Notes under the pieces: generated by a model
What the model was told of the DNA's origin: nothing
The model's database searches: none
What the model saw: only the letters and a program-made list of their open reading frames with translations
Translations under genes and position numbers: made by a program
Source: an uncultured Owenweeksia sp.
GTDB taxonomy: Bacteria; Bacteroidota; Bacteroidia; Flavobacteriales; Schleiferiaceae
Assembly (NCBI GenBank): GCA_937146805.1
Contig: CAKZRR010000017.1
Coordinates: forward strand, 62,001-126,000
Direction: 5' to 3'
DNA length: 64,000 nt
Shown: positions 1 through 9,642 of the stretch, piece by piece
Position numbering within the stretch: position 1 is the first letter of the stretch
How the letters are laid out: every line of letters begins with the position of its first letter

Positions 1-653
1 CAGAACAAAACCGTGTGTGGAATGGCTTGGCGAAAGAAACTGCCCACCAAATTGGCACGCCCTTAAGCTCTTTAATGGGCTGGATTGAATTGTTGAGAGC
101 CCAACAGGGAACCGAAGAGGCCGTAATGGAAATGGAAAAGGATGTAGAGCGATTGAATATTATTACCGATCGCTTTTCTAAAATTGGATCGGTGCCGGTA
201 CTACGCCCGCTAAATTTGGTAGCTGTTACCGAGCAGGCGGTAGGTTACTTGTCTTCTCGCTCGCCTCGTAAGGTTATTTTCAAAACCCACTTTAGTCCCG
301 AGAGCAAGGAAGTGTTGGTAAAGCTTAATAAACCCTTGTATGCGTGGGTTATTGAAAACTTGCTGCGCAATGCGGTAGATGCCATAGGCGCCAAAGGGCA
401 AATTGATATAAGTATAAAGGTGCAAAACAGAAATATAGTGGTAGAGGTGGCAGATGATGGCAAGGGGATAGCGGTGAACAAACAGAAAACTATTTTTAGA
501 CCGGGCTTTACCACCAAAAAAAGAGGCTGGGGCTTGGGTTTAAGTTTAGCCCGCAGAATTATAGAAGAATACCACCAAGGAAAAATATTTGTAGCACACT
601 CGGAGGTGGATAAAGGAACAATTTTTCGTATTTTGTTGCGAAAAGCAAACTAA
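1..653 (+). CDS. Sensor histidine kinase, C-terminal part (5' end outside window)
   Basis: The reading frame is open from the first bases, so the gene starts upstream of the window. What is visible is the kinase core. A DHp-type H-box (ETAHQIGTPLSSL) carries the phospho-accepting His, followed by an HATPase_c domain with an N-box (ENLLRNAVDAI), a G1 box (DDGKGI) and a GWGLGLSL G2 box. The WNGLAKETAHQ context is common in Bacteroidota kinases with an N-terminal membrane sensor part. It would autophosphorylate and pass phosphate to a response regulator, which is not adjacent here. The stop is 1 bp before hemW, so the two genes are probably co-transcribed. The input domain cannot be seen, so the signal is unknown. 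Confidence 0.9.
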   Translation, partial: EQNRVWNGLAKETAHQIGTPLSSLMGWIELLRAQQGTEEAVMEMEKDVERLNIITDRFSKIGSVPVLRPLNLVAVTEQAVGYLSSRSPRKVIFKTHFSPESKEVLVKLNKPLYAWVIENLLRNAVDAIGAKGQIDISIKVQNRNIVVEVADDGKGIAVNKQKTIFRPGFTTKKRGWGLGLSLARRIIEEYHQGKIFVAHSEVDKGTIFRILLRKAN

Positions 654-654
654 A

Positions 655-1782
655 GTGTCCGGACTATATCTTCACATCCCTTTTTGTCGTCAGGCTTGTA
701 CCTACTGCGATTTTCATTTTTCTACTTCGCTAAAGCGGAAAGAGGAGATGATTGCGGGTATGGTGGCCGAAATGAAAATGCGGAAATCGTACTTACCCAA
801 TAAACCTTTGCAAAGTATTTACTTTGGTGGTGGCACGCCTTCGGTATTAGAGAAAGAAGATTTAATAAATATTTTTAAAGGCATTAAGGAGAACTTTAGC
901 TTGGCGCAGGATGCTGAAATAACTTTAGAAGCCAACCCAGATGATTTAACGGAAGAGAAGTTGAAAATGCTGGCCGAAACGCCTATTAACAGGCTTTCCA
1001 TTGGGGTGCAATCTTTTAATGACGATGATTTAAAAATGATGAATAGGAGTCATAATGCTGCACAAGCCACCCAGAGCATACAGCAGGCGCAGGCCTTGGG
1101 TTTCAGCAATATTACCCTCGATTTAATTTATGGTTTGCCGGATAGAAATGAAGTGCATTGGGAGCAGCAACTGTATAAAGCATTAGATTTAAATGTGCCT
1201 CATATTTCAGCTTATGCCCTTACGGTAGAAAAGGAAACGGTGCTGGAAAACTGGATTAGAAAAGGAAAAATTTCGCCTTTAGATGAACGTATTGCCGAGC
1301 GCAACTTTTACTTTTTGATAAAGATTTTACAAAAACATGGGTACGAGCATTACGAGGTATCAAACTTTGCCAAAAAAGGGTATCGCGCCAAACACAATTC
1401 ATCGTATTGGCAAGGTAAGCCGTACTTAGGTATCGGTCCTTCGGCTCATTCTTTTAATGGAAATAGCCGCCAATGGAATGTTTCTAACAATCATGTGTAC
1501 CTTGATTCTATCAACCAAGGAGAATTGCATTGTGAAAAAGAAACCCTATCCATAGCTGAGCAATACAACGAAAAGGTGATGACGGGCTTGCGCCAAAAGG
1601 AAGGTTTGGACTTGGAGCAGATAGACTTGTTGTTTGGAGTTCATTACACCCAGTTTTTGCTTAAAGAAGCTCAAGCACAATTGGAAAATGGTAGCTTGGA
1701 GCAAGTAGGCACCCATCTAGTGATTCCTACTCCACAGCGCTTTAGAAGTGATGGTATAGCAGCGGCACTTTTTTATATTTGA
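655..1782 (+). CDS. hemW: Radical SAM family heme chaperone HemW
   Basis: 375 residues, the usual family length. The radical SAM cluster motif CxxxCxxC is at residues 11-18 (CRQACTYC), directly after LYLHIPF. Other family marks are YFGGGTPS, the NPDD segment, SIGVQSF and the HNSSYWQGKPYLGIGPSAHS block typical of HemW/HemN-like proteins. HemW inserts heme into respiratory proteins; older annotations call it oxygen-independent coproporphyrinogen oxidase, but HemW lacks that activity. The start is GTG at 655, one base after the histidine kinase stop, which suggests coupled translation. A heme-delivery role fits the heme-rich respiratory cluster at 30.8-42 kb, though the two loci are not linked. 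Confidence 0.95.
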   Translation: MSGLYLHIPFCRQACTYCDFHFSTSLKRKEEMIAGMVAEMKMRKSYLPNKPLQSIYFGGGTPSVLEKEDLINIFKGIKENFSLAQDAEITLEANPDDLTEEKLKMLAETPINRLSIGVQSFNDDDLKMMNRSHNAAQATQSIQQAQALGFSNITLDLIYGLPDRNEVHWEQQLYKALDLNVPHISAYALTVEKETVLENWIRKGKISPLDERIAERNFYFLIKILQKHGYEHYEVSNFAKKGYRAKHNSSYWQGKPYLGIGPSAHSFNGNSRQWNVSNNHVYLDSINQGELHCEKETLSIAEQYNEKVMTGLRQKEGLDLEQIDLLFGVHYTQFLLKEAQAQLENGSLEQVGTHLVIPTPQRFRSDGIAAALFYI

Positions 1783-1806
1783 GCCTTTTAACAAGCACCC
1801 TACTTT

Positions 1807-2553
1807 ATGCAAGCGCGTATTTTATTTAGAGGCCAACCTTTTACGGTAAACTTAGCTCAAGGCATTAATTTATCGGCCAGTATGGGTATGCGTAGTAAGG
1901 AGTTTAAAGCTTGGTTTACGGATGATGTGGAGATTAGTCCTGAGCAAAGAGGTGATTGGACAGCGAGTGTAGAAAAGGGCTCTCCGGTAAACTTTTACAA
2001 TATTCGTTTTAATCCCCATGGTAATGGCACGCACACCGAAACCGTTGGGCATATTTCGCCATCGCGCGAAAGCGTAAACACCCACTTAAATAAGCACCAT
2101 TTTATGGCCAAAGTGGTATGGCTTAAGCCTGAAAAAAGAGGAGAGGATTGGGTGGTTAGCTTGGCCGCGTTGCAAAGCCAAACCCAAAACTGGGAAGGTG
2201 TAGAGGCGCTAATAATAAAAACGGGAGATTACCCAGACGGGCATGACTTTTCGGGTACCAACCCTACTTATTTTGAGTGGCAGTTGCTTGAGTTTGTTCG
2301 GGAGCAAGGGATAGAGCATTTTTTATGTGATTTACCCTCGGTAGATAGAGAAGAGGATCAAGGGGCTTTGTTGGCCCACCGTGCCTTTTGGAATTACCCG
2401 CAAGACCCTCGCACATCGGCCACTATTAGCGAGTTGTTGCAAATTCCAGCGCAAGCCAAACCCGGTTTATACTTACTTAATTTGCAAGTGGCTCCATTCG
2501 AAAATGACGCAGCCCCCTGTAGGCCAGTAGTTTTCGCTTTACAGGGTGAATAA
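1807..2553 (+). CDS. Cyclase family protein (kynurenine formamidase-like metal hydrolase)
   Basis: 248 residues. The metal-binding motif of the cyclase/KynB family (HxGTHxDxPxH) is recognisable as HGNGTHTETVGHI near residue 71, with Glu and Val replacing the usual Asp and Pro. A second family segment is IIKTGDYPDGHDFSGTNPTY, followed by a late HRAFWNYP block. No signal peptide is visible, so the enzyme is cytoplasmic. Known relatives hydrolyse N-formylkynurenine or other amides and lactones, but the substrate cannot be called from this sequence and no tryptophan-catabolism genes are nearby. It lies 24 bp after hemW and may be in the same transcript. Confidence 0.8.
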   Translation: MQARILFRGQPFTVNLAQGINLSASMGMRSKEFKAWFTDDVEISPEQRGDWTASVEKGSPVNFYNIRFNPHGNGTHTETVGHISPSRESVNTHLNKHHFMAKVVWLKPEKRGEDWVVSLAALQSQTQNWEGVEALIIKTGDYPDGHDFSGTNPTYFEWQLLEFVREQGIEHFLCDLPSVDREEDQGALLAHRAFWNYPQDPRTSATISELLQIPAQAKPGLYLLNLQVAPFENDAAPCRPVVFALQGE

Positions 2554-2580
2554 ACGCTGTGGCTACTCGGAAATTTACAC

Positions 2581-2588
2581 TACTTTTG
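2581..2588 (+). promoter_or_regulatory. Promoter -7 box upstream of queA
   Basis: TACTTTTG matches the Bacteroidota -7 consensus TAnnTTTG. It lies 49 bp before the queA start, in the short gap after the cyclase gene. No good TTG -33 box is seen at the expected spacing. Confidence 0.5.
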
Positions 2589-2637
2589 CCAGCTATTTTT
2601 TAATAATTTTCTAATTCAAACTCAAAGCCCGTAAGCT

Positions 2638-3693
2638 ATGAAAATGAAACTTTCCCACTTTACGTACAATCTTCCTAAGGAACTAATTGCTGATAGGCCA
2701 ATGCCGCATCGCGATGAAAGCCGCCTAATGGTTATGGACCGTAAAACAGGAGAAATTGAACACCGCCAGTTTAAAGATGTACTAGATTACTTTGATGATG
2801 GCGATATTATGGCCCTGAATAATACCAAAGTTTTTCCGGCTCGTATGTACGGAAACAAGGAAAAAACAGGAGCTCGTATTGAAGTGTTTTTACTTCGCGA
2901 ATTAAATGTAGAAAGCCGCTTGTGGGATGTATTAGTAGATCCTGCCCGTAAAATTAGAATTGGTAATAAATTGTACTTTGGCGAAGACGATAGTCTGGTA
3001 GCAGAGGTAATTGACAACACCACTTCGAGAGGCCGTACGCTTCGGTTTTTGTTTGATGGCAGCTACGAAGAATTTAGAGCCAAATTGGCCGAATTGGGCG
3101 AAACACCTATTCCTAAATATATTGGCCGTGAGCCAGACGAAGATGACGTAGAGCGTTACCAGTCTATTTTTGCAAAGCACGAAGGTGCCGTAGCAGCTCC
3201 TGTAGCCAGTCTGCATTTTTCTAAGCAGCTTATGAAACGCATGGAAATTAAAGGCGTTGATTTTGCTGAGCTCACCTTGCATGTAGGTTTGGGAACTTTT
3301 AGACCGGTAGAGGTAGAAGATTTGAGCAAGCATAAAATGGATAGCGAGCAATTTATTATTCCGGATGCCACGGCTCAAAGCATTAATAAATCAATGAATA
3401 ACAAAGGACGTGTATGCGCGGTAGGTACTACTAGCTTGCGCGCCATGGAAAGTTCGGTAAGCACTAACGGCCGCTTAAAGCAAGCCAATGGTTGGACGAA
3501 CAAATTTATCTTTCCTCCTTACGAGTTTAAAATTGCCGATGCTTTAATCACCAATTTCCATCCGCCACAAAGTACTTTAATGATGATGACATCTGCCTTT
3601 GGTGGTTATGATTTTACCATTAAGGCCTACAAAGAAGCCATTAAAGAGAATTACCGCTTTTTGAGTTATGGGGATGCGTTTATGATTCTTTAA
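2638..3693 (+). CDS. queA: S-adenosylmethionine:tRNA ribosyltransferase-isomerase QueA
   Basis: 351 residues, the normal QueA length. The N-terminus ([17 protein letters not shown]) and the blocks [44 protein letters not shown] and [12 protein letters not shown] are diagnostic. QueA adds the ribosyl part of SAM to preQ1 at the wobble base of tRNA, giving epoxyqueuosine; QueG, encoded at 46540-47466 in this window, then reduces it. Two in-frame ATGs lie two codons apart (2638 and 2644), and the second gives the more usual MKLSHF start. A promoter box precedes the gene and a strong terminator follows it, so it is probably monocistronic. Confidence 0.97.
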   Translation: MKMKLSHFTYNLPKELIADRPMPHRDESRLMVMDRKTGEIEHRQFKDVLDYFDDGDIMALNNTKVFPARMYGNKEKTGARIEVFLLRELNVESRLWDVLVDPARKIRIGNKLYFGEDDSLVAEVIDNTTSRGRTLRFLFDGSYEEFRAKLAELGETPIPKYIGREPDEDDVERYQSIFAKHEGAVAAPVASLHFSKQLMKRMEIKGVDFAELTLHVGLGTFRPVEVEDLSKHKMDSEQFIIPDATAQSINKSMNNKGRVCAVGTTSLRAMESSVSTNGRLKQANGWTNKFIFPPYEFKIADALITNFHPPQSTLMMMTSAFGGYDFTIKAYKEAIKENYRFLSYGDAFMIL

Positions 3694-3710
3694 ACCATAC
3701 GAATATTATA

Positions 3711-3744
3711 AAGCCCCTTAGCAGACCTGCTAAGGGGCTTTTTT
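3711..3744 (+). terminator. Rho-independent terminator after queA
   Basis: A perfect 13-bp stem (3711-3723 with 3728-3740) with a 4-base loop is followed by a run of T to 3744. It begins 17 bp after the queA stop. Confidence 0.92.
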
Positions 3745-3808
3745 ATGAGCCCTATTTCCTACTAAATTTTCAGTATCCTTGTGTTTCAATAATTTAACCT
3801 CCTGTACA

Positions 3809-5302
3809 ATGAAACAATTTACTTTTTTCACATTCTTTTTATCGCTTCTTTTTTGTTCCGTACTAAGAGCTCAACCTAGTAGTGTAGAGTGGGATCTGCT
3901 ATCTGGAGAAGAGATCCCTGCCAATAAATATAGATGGTTTAAAAAACACCATAATGGCGCGGTCTATAGATATAAAAAAAGCAAAAATCAAGTTACTATT
4001 AAAAAATACAGCATAAGTCCGTTTAAAAAATTATATGAATTAGAATTAGAGCGTAAGGAGGAGGGTGATAAAAACTATAGTCAGTTTATTGTAATGGATA
4101 ATGCTGTACATGTGTTCTATTGGCAGTTTGATAAAAAAAGAAAAGTACTGAGTCGCTACGTTAGAAAGGTAAACGCTTCTGGGTCTATAGGTCCGTTTAA
4201 ATTAATTGCAGAGATTCCTTCTTCAAAATCATATAAGGCTGTTATAGGTCAGCGATTTTCTAGAGATGGCAAAACGTTAATGCTGCTAAAGCAATTTGAA
4301 GTTAAGAAAGGTGAAAATGCCAAGTACGGTTTAGAGGTCTATGATGAAGACTACAATAAAATGTGGGAGGATGAAATAACCTTTCCTTATACAGCGAAAG
4401 AGTTTACAATTAAAAAATGGAGTGTCACGAACGATAGAGCGGTAGTAGCATTAATGAGAAGTCGGGATGACCAAAATAAGCTAAGTGTTAATCTGGTTAA
4501 GTTCATGGGAGACTCTTATGAAAAGCTTCCTGTAAATTTTGAGGAACCCGTATATAGTGATGATGTAATGAGTGTTGATTTGATTCCCGGAAAAATTGTA
4601 CTTCATGCCTGGACTCACCCCAAAAAGAGTCATAAATTAAAAGGATTAATGGTGTACACCTTTGATTATAAAACGTGGAAAGAAACAAATAGAGACGTTC
4701 AAAAATTTAGTGAAAAGATGAACAGTAGGATTCTGAATCACTCAGGACATGGTTGGGCAGATGGAAGCCTTTCCTCGATGGAGATGCGCAGAGCAATTCC
4801 AAAAAAAGGAGGAGGCTTTTATATATTGGCAGAGAAACAGATGACGCAAAAAGTAGAAATAGATGAAAAGGTTACGTACCTATATTACGATATAGATATT
4901 TTTGTGTGTAGTGTAGATGGCCATGGTAATATAGATTTTATGGATGTTATTCCTAAGTTTCAAGAGGTGAAAAGTGAAAGACACTTTGTGAACATGAGTT
5001 CATTTGGGTATTACGCTGATAGTCAGGATAATTTACATATTTTTTATACGGATCATGTTGAAAATAAAAATAATATGGCGGGCTCTGGTGTAGAGCTAAA
5101 GGCGATGAAGAATCCTGTGAAAGGAGCCATTATGCATGTGGAGGTAAATGAAAACGGAATTGGTAAAAAGAATCAGGTGAAACTGAATAGCAAAGTTTTT
5201 ACGCCTAAATTTAGGAGCGGTTTTCCAACAGAGTTTGGTATTTGTCTTCCCGTAAAGGTGAGTAATAAAGTTATTAAACTGGGGACCTTAAGCGTGCCTT
5301 AG
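3809..5302 (+). CDS. Secreted protein of unknown function, 497 aa
   Basis: I do not recognise the family. The ATG at 3809 starts a clear Sec signal peptide (MKQFTFFTFFLSLLFCSVLRAQ), cleaved after Ala-Gln; an in-frame TTG at 3779 lies outside it and is unlikely. The mature part is rich in Lys, Tyr and aromatic residues. It has repeated beta-strand-like stretches of the type 'KYGLEVYDEDYNKMWEDEI' and 'ILAEKQMTQ', resembling the large secreted beta-propeller-like hypothetical proteins of marine Bacteroidota. There is no T9SS sorting domain at the C-terminus and no transmembrane helix after the signal. The location is therefore periplasm or outer-membrane face. A near-consensus -7 box (TATCCTTG, 3774-3781) lies upstream. 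It converges on korB with 2 bp between stops. Confidence 0.7.
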   Translation: MKQFTFFTFFLSLLFCSVLRAQPSSVEWDLLSGEEIPANKYRWFKKHHNGAVYRYKKSKNQVTIKKYSISPFKKLYELELERKEEGDKNYSQFIVMDNAVHVFYWQFDKKRKVLSRYVRKVNASGSIGPFKLIAEIPSSKSYKAVIGQRFSRDGKTLMLLKQFEVKKGENAKYGLEVYDEDYNKMWEDEITFPYTAKEFTIKKWSVTNDRAVVALMRSRDDQNKLSVNLVKFMGDSYEKLPVNFEEPVYSDDVMSVDLIPGKIVLHAWTHPKKSHKLKGLMVYTFDYKTWKETNRDVQKFSEKMNSRILNHSGHGWADGSLSSMEMRRAIPKKGGGFYILAEKQMTQKVEIDEKVTYLYYDIDIFVCSVDGHGNIDFMDVIPKFQEVKSERHFVNMSSFGYYADSQDNLHIFYTDHVENKNNMAGSGVELKAMKNPVKGAIMHVEVNENGIGKKNQVKLNSKVFTPKFRSGFPTEFGICLPVKVSNKVIKLGTLSVP

Positions 5303-5304
5303 TT

Positions 5305-6309
5305 TTAGCTCACCGTCCAGCTATTCTTCCCTTTTATTAAGGCATTCATATCGCCTGTTCCTTTAGTTTTTAGGGAGGTATCCATTTGTTCAGTTAGGGC
5401 TTCTTCGTAACAACTGCGCTCTGTTTGGTACAGTACGCCAAATGGTCTTGGGTCGGCATCACTAAAAAGGCGGCTTAATAAGTGGGCTTTAGTAGCATCT
5501 TGGCTATCGTGTATCCATAAGTCATTTTCTGAGTAACCATTGGCTAATTCAACCACTTGGGGCTGTAATCCGTTTAATCGAAGGCCTTTTTTGCCGCCAT
5601 CAAAAACAATGGGTTTGCCTTGTTCCAGAAACAAACTGGTACTGTCGCGCTGTTTTTTATCCGTGTATTTTTCAAAGGCCCCATCGTTAAAAACATTGCA
5701 ATTTTGGTAAATCTCCACCAATGATGTGCCTTTATGCTCATGTGCTTGTTGCAAAACTTCTCGCAGTCTTACGGGGTCTCTATCCATAGTGCGTGCAACA
5801 AAAGTAGCCTCGGCACCTAAAGCCAGCGCTATGGGGTTAAAAGGATGATCGATACTACCCAGCGGGCTACTTTTGGTTTGTTTTCCAATTTCAGAAGTAG
5901 GCGAGTATTGTCCTTTAGTAAGGCCGTAAATTTCGTTGTTAAACAACAAAATGTTTACGTTGAGGTTTCTTCGTAATAAGTGTATCAGTTGGTTGCCACC
6001 AATAGAAAGCGCATCGCCATCTCCAGTTACAATCCATACACTTAAATCGGGGTTTGCCAGTTTAAGGCCGGTAGCTACCGAGGGCGCTCTACCATGTATG
6101 CTGTGCATCCCATAACTATTCATATAGTAAGGAAACCGCGAGCTGCAACCAATACCTGAAATAAAGACTAAGTTTTCGCGAGCAATACCCATGCTAGGTA
6201 GCACGGTTTGCATTTGTTTTAAAATGCTGTAATCGCCACAACCGGGGCACCAACGTACGTCTTGGTCGCTCGCAAAATCTTTAGAGGTAAGTGTTTCGTT
6301 ATTACTCAT
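5305..6309 (-). CDS. korB: 2-oxoacid:ferredoxin oxidoreductase, beta subunit
   Basis: 334 residues. Thiamine-diphosphate binding is shown by the WCPGCGDY segment near the N-terminus and by the GDGDALSIGGNQ motif with the downstream NNEIYGLTKGQ block. This subunit pairs with the alpha-gamma subunit just upstream to convert 2-oxoglutarate (or a similar 2-oxoacid) plus CoA to acyl-CoA, CO2 and reduced ferredoxin. It is the last gene of the - strand operon, 1 bp after korA. KorAB-type enzymes are common in Bacteroidota; 2-oxoglutarate as substrate is inferred from the family and not proven by the sequence. Confidence 0.93.
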   Translation of the reverse strand: MSNNETLTSKDFASDQDVRWCPGCGDYSILKQMQTVLPSMGIARENLVFISGIGCSSRFPYYMNSYGMHSIHGRAPSVATGLKLANPDLSVWIVTGDGDALSIGGNQLIHLLRRNLNVNILLFNNEIYGLTKGQYSPTSEIGKQTKSSPLGSIDHPFNPIALALGAEATFVARTMDRDPVRLREVLQQAHEHKGTSLVEIYQNCNVFNDGAFEKYTDKKQRDSTSLFLEQGKPIVFDGGKKGLRLNGLQPQVVELANGYSENDLWIHDSQDATKAHLLSRLFSDADPRPFGVLYQTERSCYEEALTEQMDTSLKTKGTGDMNALIKGKNSWTVS

Positions 6310-6310
6310 G

Positions 6311-8137
6311 CTACACGTGTTTTTCTATCTCCTCCAAAATTTCCTTCGCCTTAAAAGGCAAGCCTTGAATTTTATTTAAGCCAACAATACGGCCTTTAAA
6401 CTCTTGATTTAAAACCTTTACCAATTGTCCGTTGTTAAGCTCGGGCACTATAATGGTTTCAAACTGAGCCAATATTTCGCCTAAGTTAGTATCCAACGGA
6501 AATAAATGCTTAATATGTACTTGCGATACAGACAAACCTCCTTCAATGGCCCAGCGCACAGCTACTTTAATGGCACCATAGGTGGAGCCCCAACCTAAAA
6601 CCAATACTTTTCCGCTAGCCGCTCCCTGCAATATTTTTAAGGGGGCATACGTATTTGCCATTAAGGCCACTTTTTGAGCGCGAGTATGTACCATTTTTTC
6701 GTGGTTCTCCGGGTTGTAGCTTACATTTCCCGTTTGGGCTTCTTTTTCTAAACCTCCTACTCGGTGTTCTTTGCCCGGTGTCCCGGGAATGGCCCATTTA
6801 CGGGTTAGATTTTTATCTCTAGCATAGGCTAAATAGGTTCCATTATCGGTTGCAAATGGTGCTGCCATTGCTGGTAAGTCTTCCATTTTAGGAAATTTCC
6901 AAGGCTCGCTTCCATTGGCCAAATAACCATCAGATAGGAGTATAACGGGCGTCATTCGCTCTACTGCCAAACGGCAAGCTTCTACCGCAGTGTCAAAACA
7001 ATCAGAAGGTGTAGCGGGAGCCAAAACAGGAATGGGAGCCTCGCCATTTCGGCCATACAATGCTTGAAACAAATCAGCTTGTTCTGTTTTTGTAGGTAAG
7101 CCTGTGGAGGGGCCACCGCGTTGCACATTCACAATTACCATGGGAATTTCGAGCATAACGGCCAAACCCATTGCTTCGCCTTTTAAGGCAATACCAGGCC
7201 CCGAGCTCGCGGTAACGGCCAGCGCACCACCAAAGGATGCACCAATTGCAGCAGTAACGGCAGAAATTTCATCTTCGGCTTGAAAAGTTTTAACGCCAAA
7301 GTTTTTTTGACGAGCCAAAAAATGAAGAATATCCGAGGCCGGTGTAATAGGGTAGCCGGCAAAAAACAACTCTAAGTTGGCTTTTTGAGCGGCCGCCATT
7401 AACCCTAAGCTCAAACTCTCGTTACCTACAATATTGCGGTAATCGCCAGCCGGTAAATCGGCTTTTTCTACTACAAATCTTTCGCTCGCTTCAATAGTTT
7501 CTCCGTAGTGATAACCTGCTTTTAAAGCTTTTTGATTGGCTTCTAAAATTACGGGTTTCGCCTTAAATTTATCCTTCAAAAAATCCAAAGTAGGTGCTAA
7601 GTCTCGGCTGTAAAGCCAATACACAAAGCCCAGTACAAATAAGTTTTTAGATTGATCTTTCTCCTTTGTTGAAAGAGTGAGTTCTTTTACGGCATCGCGG
7701 TTTAGTTGGCTAATATTGATATTAAAGACTTTGTAATCGCCTTCGGCTATTTGCTCTAAAGGGTTTTCGTCTTCGGGGAGTTTAGCCAGCTTTAAATTTC
7801 GTTTATCAAAACCAGATTCGTTAACTATTAGTATGCCTCCTTTTTTTAGATTGCCAAAGTTCTTACTAAAAGCAGCGGCATTCATGGCTACTAGTACATC
7901 GGGCTCCGACCCAGGTGTGTCAACAGCAATGCTACCAAAATGAATTTGAAAGCCCGATACGCCTGCAATGGTGCCTATGGGTGCTCTAATTTCGGCTGGA
8001 AAATCGGGAAAGGTACGCAGGTCGTTTCCTTGTAAAGCGGTAGTGGTGGTGAATTGAGATCCAGCCAATTGAATGCCGTCTCCCGAATCGCCAGCAAAAT
8101 GAATAATTACCTTTTGAAGGACGGTAGCTTGAGCCAT
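6311..8137 (-). CDS. korA: 2-oxoacid:ferredoxin oxidoreductase, fused gamma-alpha subunit
   Basis: 608 residues. The gamma domain is at about residues 10-190 (FAGDSGDGIQLAG). It is followed by the pyrimidine-binding alpha domain with the hallmark segments FAGYPITPASDILH, QAEDEISA and RGGPSTGLPTKTEQADL. This fused arrangement is the standard form of KorA in many Bacteroidota. It forms the catalytic heterodimer with the beta subunit immediately downstream. The start lies directly against the stop of the NifU-like gene, so translation is probably coupled. Confidence 0.94.
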   Translation of the reverse strand: MAQATVLQKVIIHFAGDSGDGIQLAGSQFTTTTALQGNDLRTFPDFPAEIRAPIGTIAGVSGFQIHFGSIAVDTPGSEPDVLVAMNAAAFSKNFGNLKKGGILIVNESGFDKRNLKLAKLPEDENPLEQIAEGDYKVFNINISQLNRDAVKELTLSTKEKDQSKNLFVLGFVYWLYSRDLAPTLDFLKDKFKAKPVILEANQKALKAGYHYGETIEASERFVVEKADLPAGDYRNIVGNESLSLGLMAAAQKANLELFFAGYPITPASDILHFLARQKNFGVKTFQAEDEISAVTAAIGASFGGALAVTASSGPGIALKGEAMGLAVMLEIPMVIVNVQRGGPSTGLPTKTEQADLFQALYGRNGEAPIPVLAPATPSDCFDTAVEACRLAVERMTPVILLSDGYLANGSEPWKFPKMEDLPAMAAPFATDNGTYLAYARDKNLTRKWAIPGTPGKEHRVGGLEKEAQTGNVSYNPENHEKMVHTRAQKVALMANTYAPLKILQGAASGKVLVLGWGSTYGAIKVAVRWAIEGGLSVSQVHIKHLFPLDTNLGEILAQFETIIVPELNNGQLVKVLNQEFKGRIVGLNKIQGLPFKAKEILEEIEKHV

Positions 8138-8398
8138 TTACACTTTTTCAATCATACTTATTTCAAGCACACGAGTTACTTCCGGAGCGTGCTTTTTAAC
8201 AGTCATTTCCACTCCGCTTTTTAGCGTCATTTGATTTACAGAGCAGCCAATACAAGCGCCATGTAATTCTACTTTTACAGTGCCGTCTTTCTCCAGTTTA
8301 ACAAAACTAATATCGCCACCATCCGATTCTAAAAAAGGGCGAATTTCGGCCAAGGCAACTTTAATTTTGGAAATGGTTTCTTCTTTGTTTGCAATCAT
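8138..8398 (-). CDS. NifU-like C-terminal domain protein (Fe-S scaffold)
   Basis: 86 residues, a stand-alone NifU C-terminal domain. The cluster ligands are Cys49 and Cys52 (GACIGCSVNQMTL), preceded by the typical PFLESDGGDI segment. Such proteins carry and transfer Fe-S clusters. The gene sits between an Mrp-type Fe-S carrier and a ferredoxin-dependent oxidoreductase with 0-3 bp gaps. It probably helps deliver clusters to the KorAB enzyme or its ferredoxin; that link is inference from context. Confidence 0.92.
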   Translation of the reverse strand: MIANKEETISKIKVALAEIRPFLESDGGDISFVKLEKDGTVKVELHGACIGCSVNQMTLKSGVEMTVKKHAPEVTRVLEISMIEKV

Positions 8399-8401
8399 GG
8401 T

Positions 8402-9544
8402 TTAGGCCTTTTGTTTAGCAGCCGAACATCCGGCCATGGTGGTGATACGTGTGATTTCGGTAGGCGGAAGTTTATCGTTGCGCTTTACCAATTCGGTTAC
8501 AATATTTTGACTCAATAAATCAAAAGCTTCGCTTATCACCGTGTTTTCTTGCAATGCTGCAGGGCGGCCTACGTCTCCACTTTCACGGATAGATTGCACC
8601 AAAGGAATCTCTCCTAAAAAAGGCACATCCAACTCCTGACTAAGATATTTAACACCTTCTTTTCCAAAGATATAATATTTGTTATCAGGCAGCTCAGCGG
8701 GCGTGAAATAAGCCATGTTTTCTACCATGCCCAAAACGGGTACGTTAATGCTATCCAGTTTAAACATACCTACGCCCTTACGCGCATCGGCTAAAGCCAC
8801 GGTTTGAGGTGTACTTACAATTACGGCTCCTGTAACAGCAACGGCTTGTACCAAACTAAGGTGAATATCGCCTGTTCCGGGAGGTAAATCAATCAATAAA
8901 AAATCAAGCTCGCCCCAATGCGAATCACGAATAAGCTGATTTAATGCCTTGGAGGCCATAGGGCCACGCCACACCACCGCTTGGTTTGATCCGGCAAAAA
9001 AGCCAATGGACATTACTTTTACTCCATAACTTTCTACTGGATCCATTTTTACCTTTCCATCTACTTCAATACTGCCCGGTTTGGCATGGTCAATATCAAA
9101 CATTAAGGGTTGAGATGGGCCATATATATCGGCATCTACTACTCCAACTTTAAACCCTTTTTCGGCCAAATTAACGGCTAGGTTAGCAGTAATGGTAGAT
9201 TTACCCACACCTCCTTTACCAGAGGCAATGGCAATAATATTTTTAATTCCAGGTAACTCGGCACCTCTAATTTGCTGTGGTTCTTCTTTGGCCTTAGCAG
9301 GTACCTCAAGGTTTACTTTTATTTTTAATTTTTCATGCACTTTTTGGTGCAGTACTTTTAAAATTTCAACCTCCAATTTTTTCTTGATATGCAGCGCAGG
9401 CGTTAGGCAAATGGCGTCTACCACTACTTCATCTCCAAATATTTGAATGTTTTTAACGTGCTGTGCTTCTACCAAATTTTGTTTTCCATCGGTAGAAGTA
9501 ATGCTGCTTAGTGCATCGGTAATTTGTTGCTTAGAATAAGCCAT
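8402..9544 (-). CDS. apbC: Mrp/NBP35-family P-loop Fe-S cluster carrier ATPase
   Basis: 380 residues. An N-terminal MIP18/DUF59-like domain covers about residues 1-90. A ParA-like ATPase domain follows, with the deviant Walker [10 protein letters not shown] near residues 109-117, [10 protein letters not shown] and [13 protein letters not shown]. The family assembles or carries 4Fe-4S clusters. The usual CxxC pair after the VENM segment is absent here: the stretch reads [15 protein letters not shown], which I believe is usual for Bacteroidota members, and the only late Cys is in the C-terminal AGCSA tail. It is the first gene of the Mrp-NifU-KorAB operon, with a promoter box 18 bp upstream. 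Confidence 0.93.
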   Translation of the reverse strand: MAYSKQQITDALSSITSTDGKQNLVEAQHVKNIQIFGDEVVVDAICLTPALHIKKKLEVEILKVLHQKVHEKLKIKVNLEVPAKAKEEPQQIRGAELPGIKNIIAIASGKGGVGKSTITANLAVNLAEKGFKVGVVDADIYGPSQPLMFDIDHAKPGSIEVDGKVKMDPVESYGVKVMSIGFFAGSNQAVVWRGPMASKALNQLIRDSHWGELDFLLIDLPPGTGDIHLSLVQAVAVTGAVIVSTPQTVALADARKGVGMFKLDSINVPVLGMVENMAYFTPAELPDNKYYIFGKEGVKYLSQELDVPFLGEIPLVQSIRESGDVGRPAALQENTVISEAFDLLSQNIVTELVKRNDKLPPTEITRITTMAGCSAAKQKA

Positions 9545-9561
9545 GGGTATGTAATTTGAGG

Positions 9562-9569
9562 CAAAGGTA
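9562..9569 (-). promoter_or_regulatory. Promoter -7 box upstream of apbC operon
   Basis: Read on the - strand the sequence is TACCTTTG, an exact match to TAnnTTTG, 18 bp before the apbC start. No TTG at the usual spacing is seen. Confidence 0.5.
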
Positions 9570-9642
9570 CGTAATGCGCCTGCAATTTAGTCTTGTAATA
9601 TGGGTGGTAAATGGGGTTATTTAGGCTTTCGATATTTGAGAA

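Noticed and set aside
2932-3378. 148-codon - strand frame opposite queA
   Set aside because: queA is certain across this stretch, and the mirror product matches nothing.
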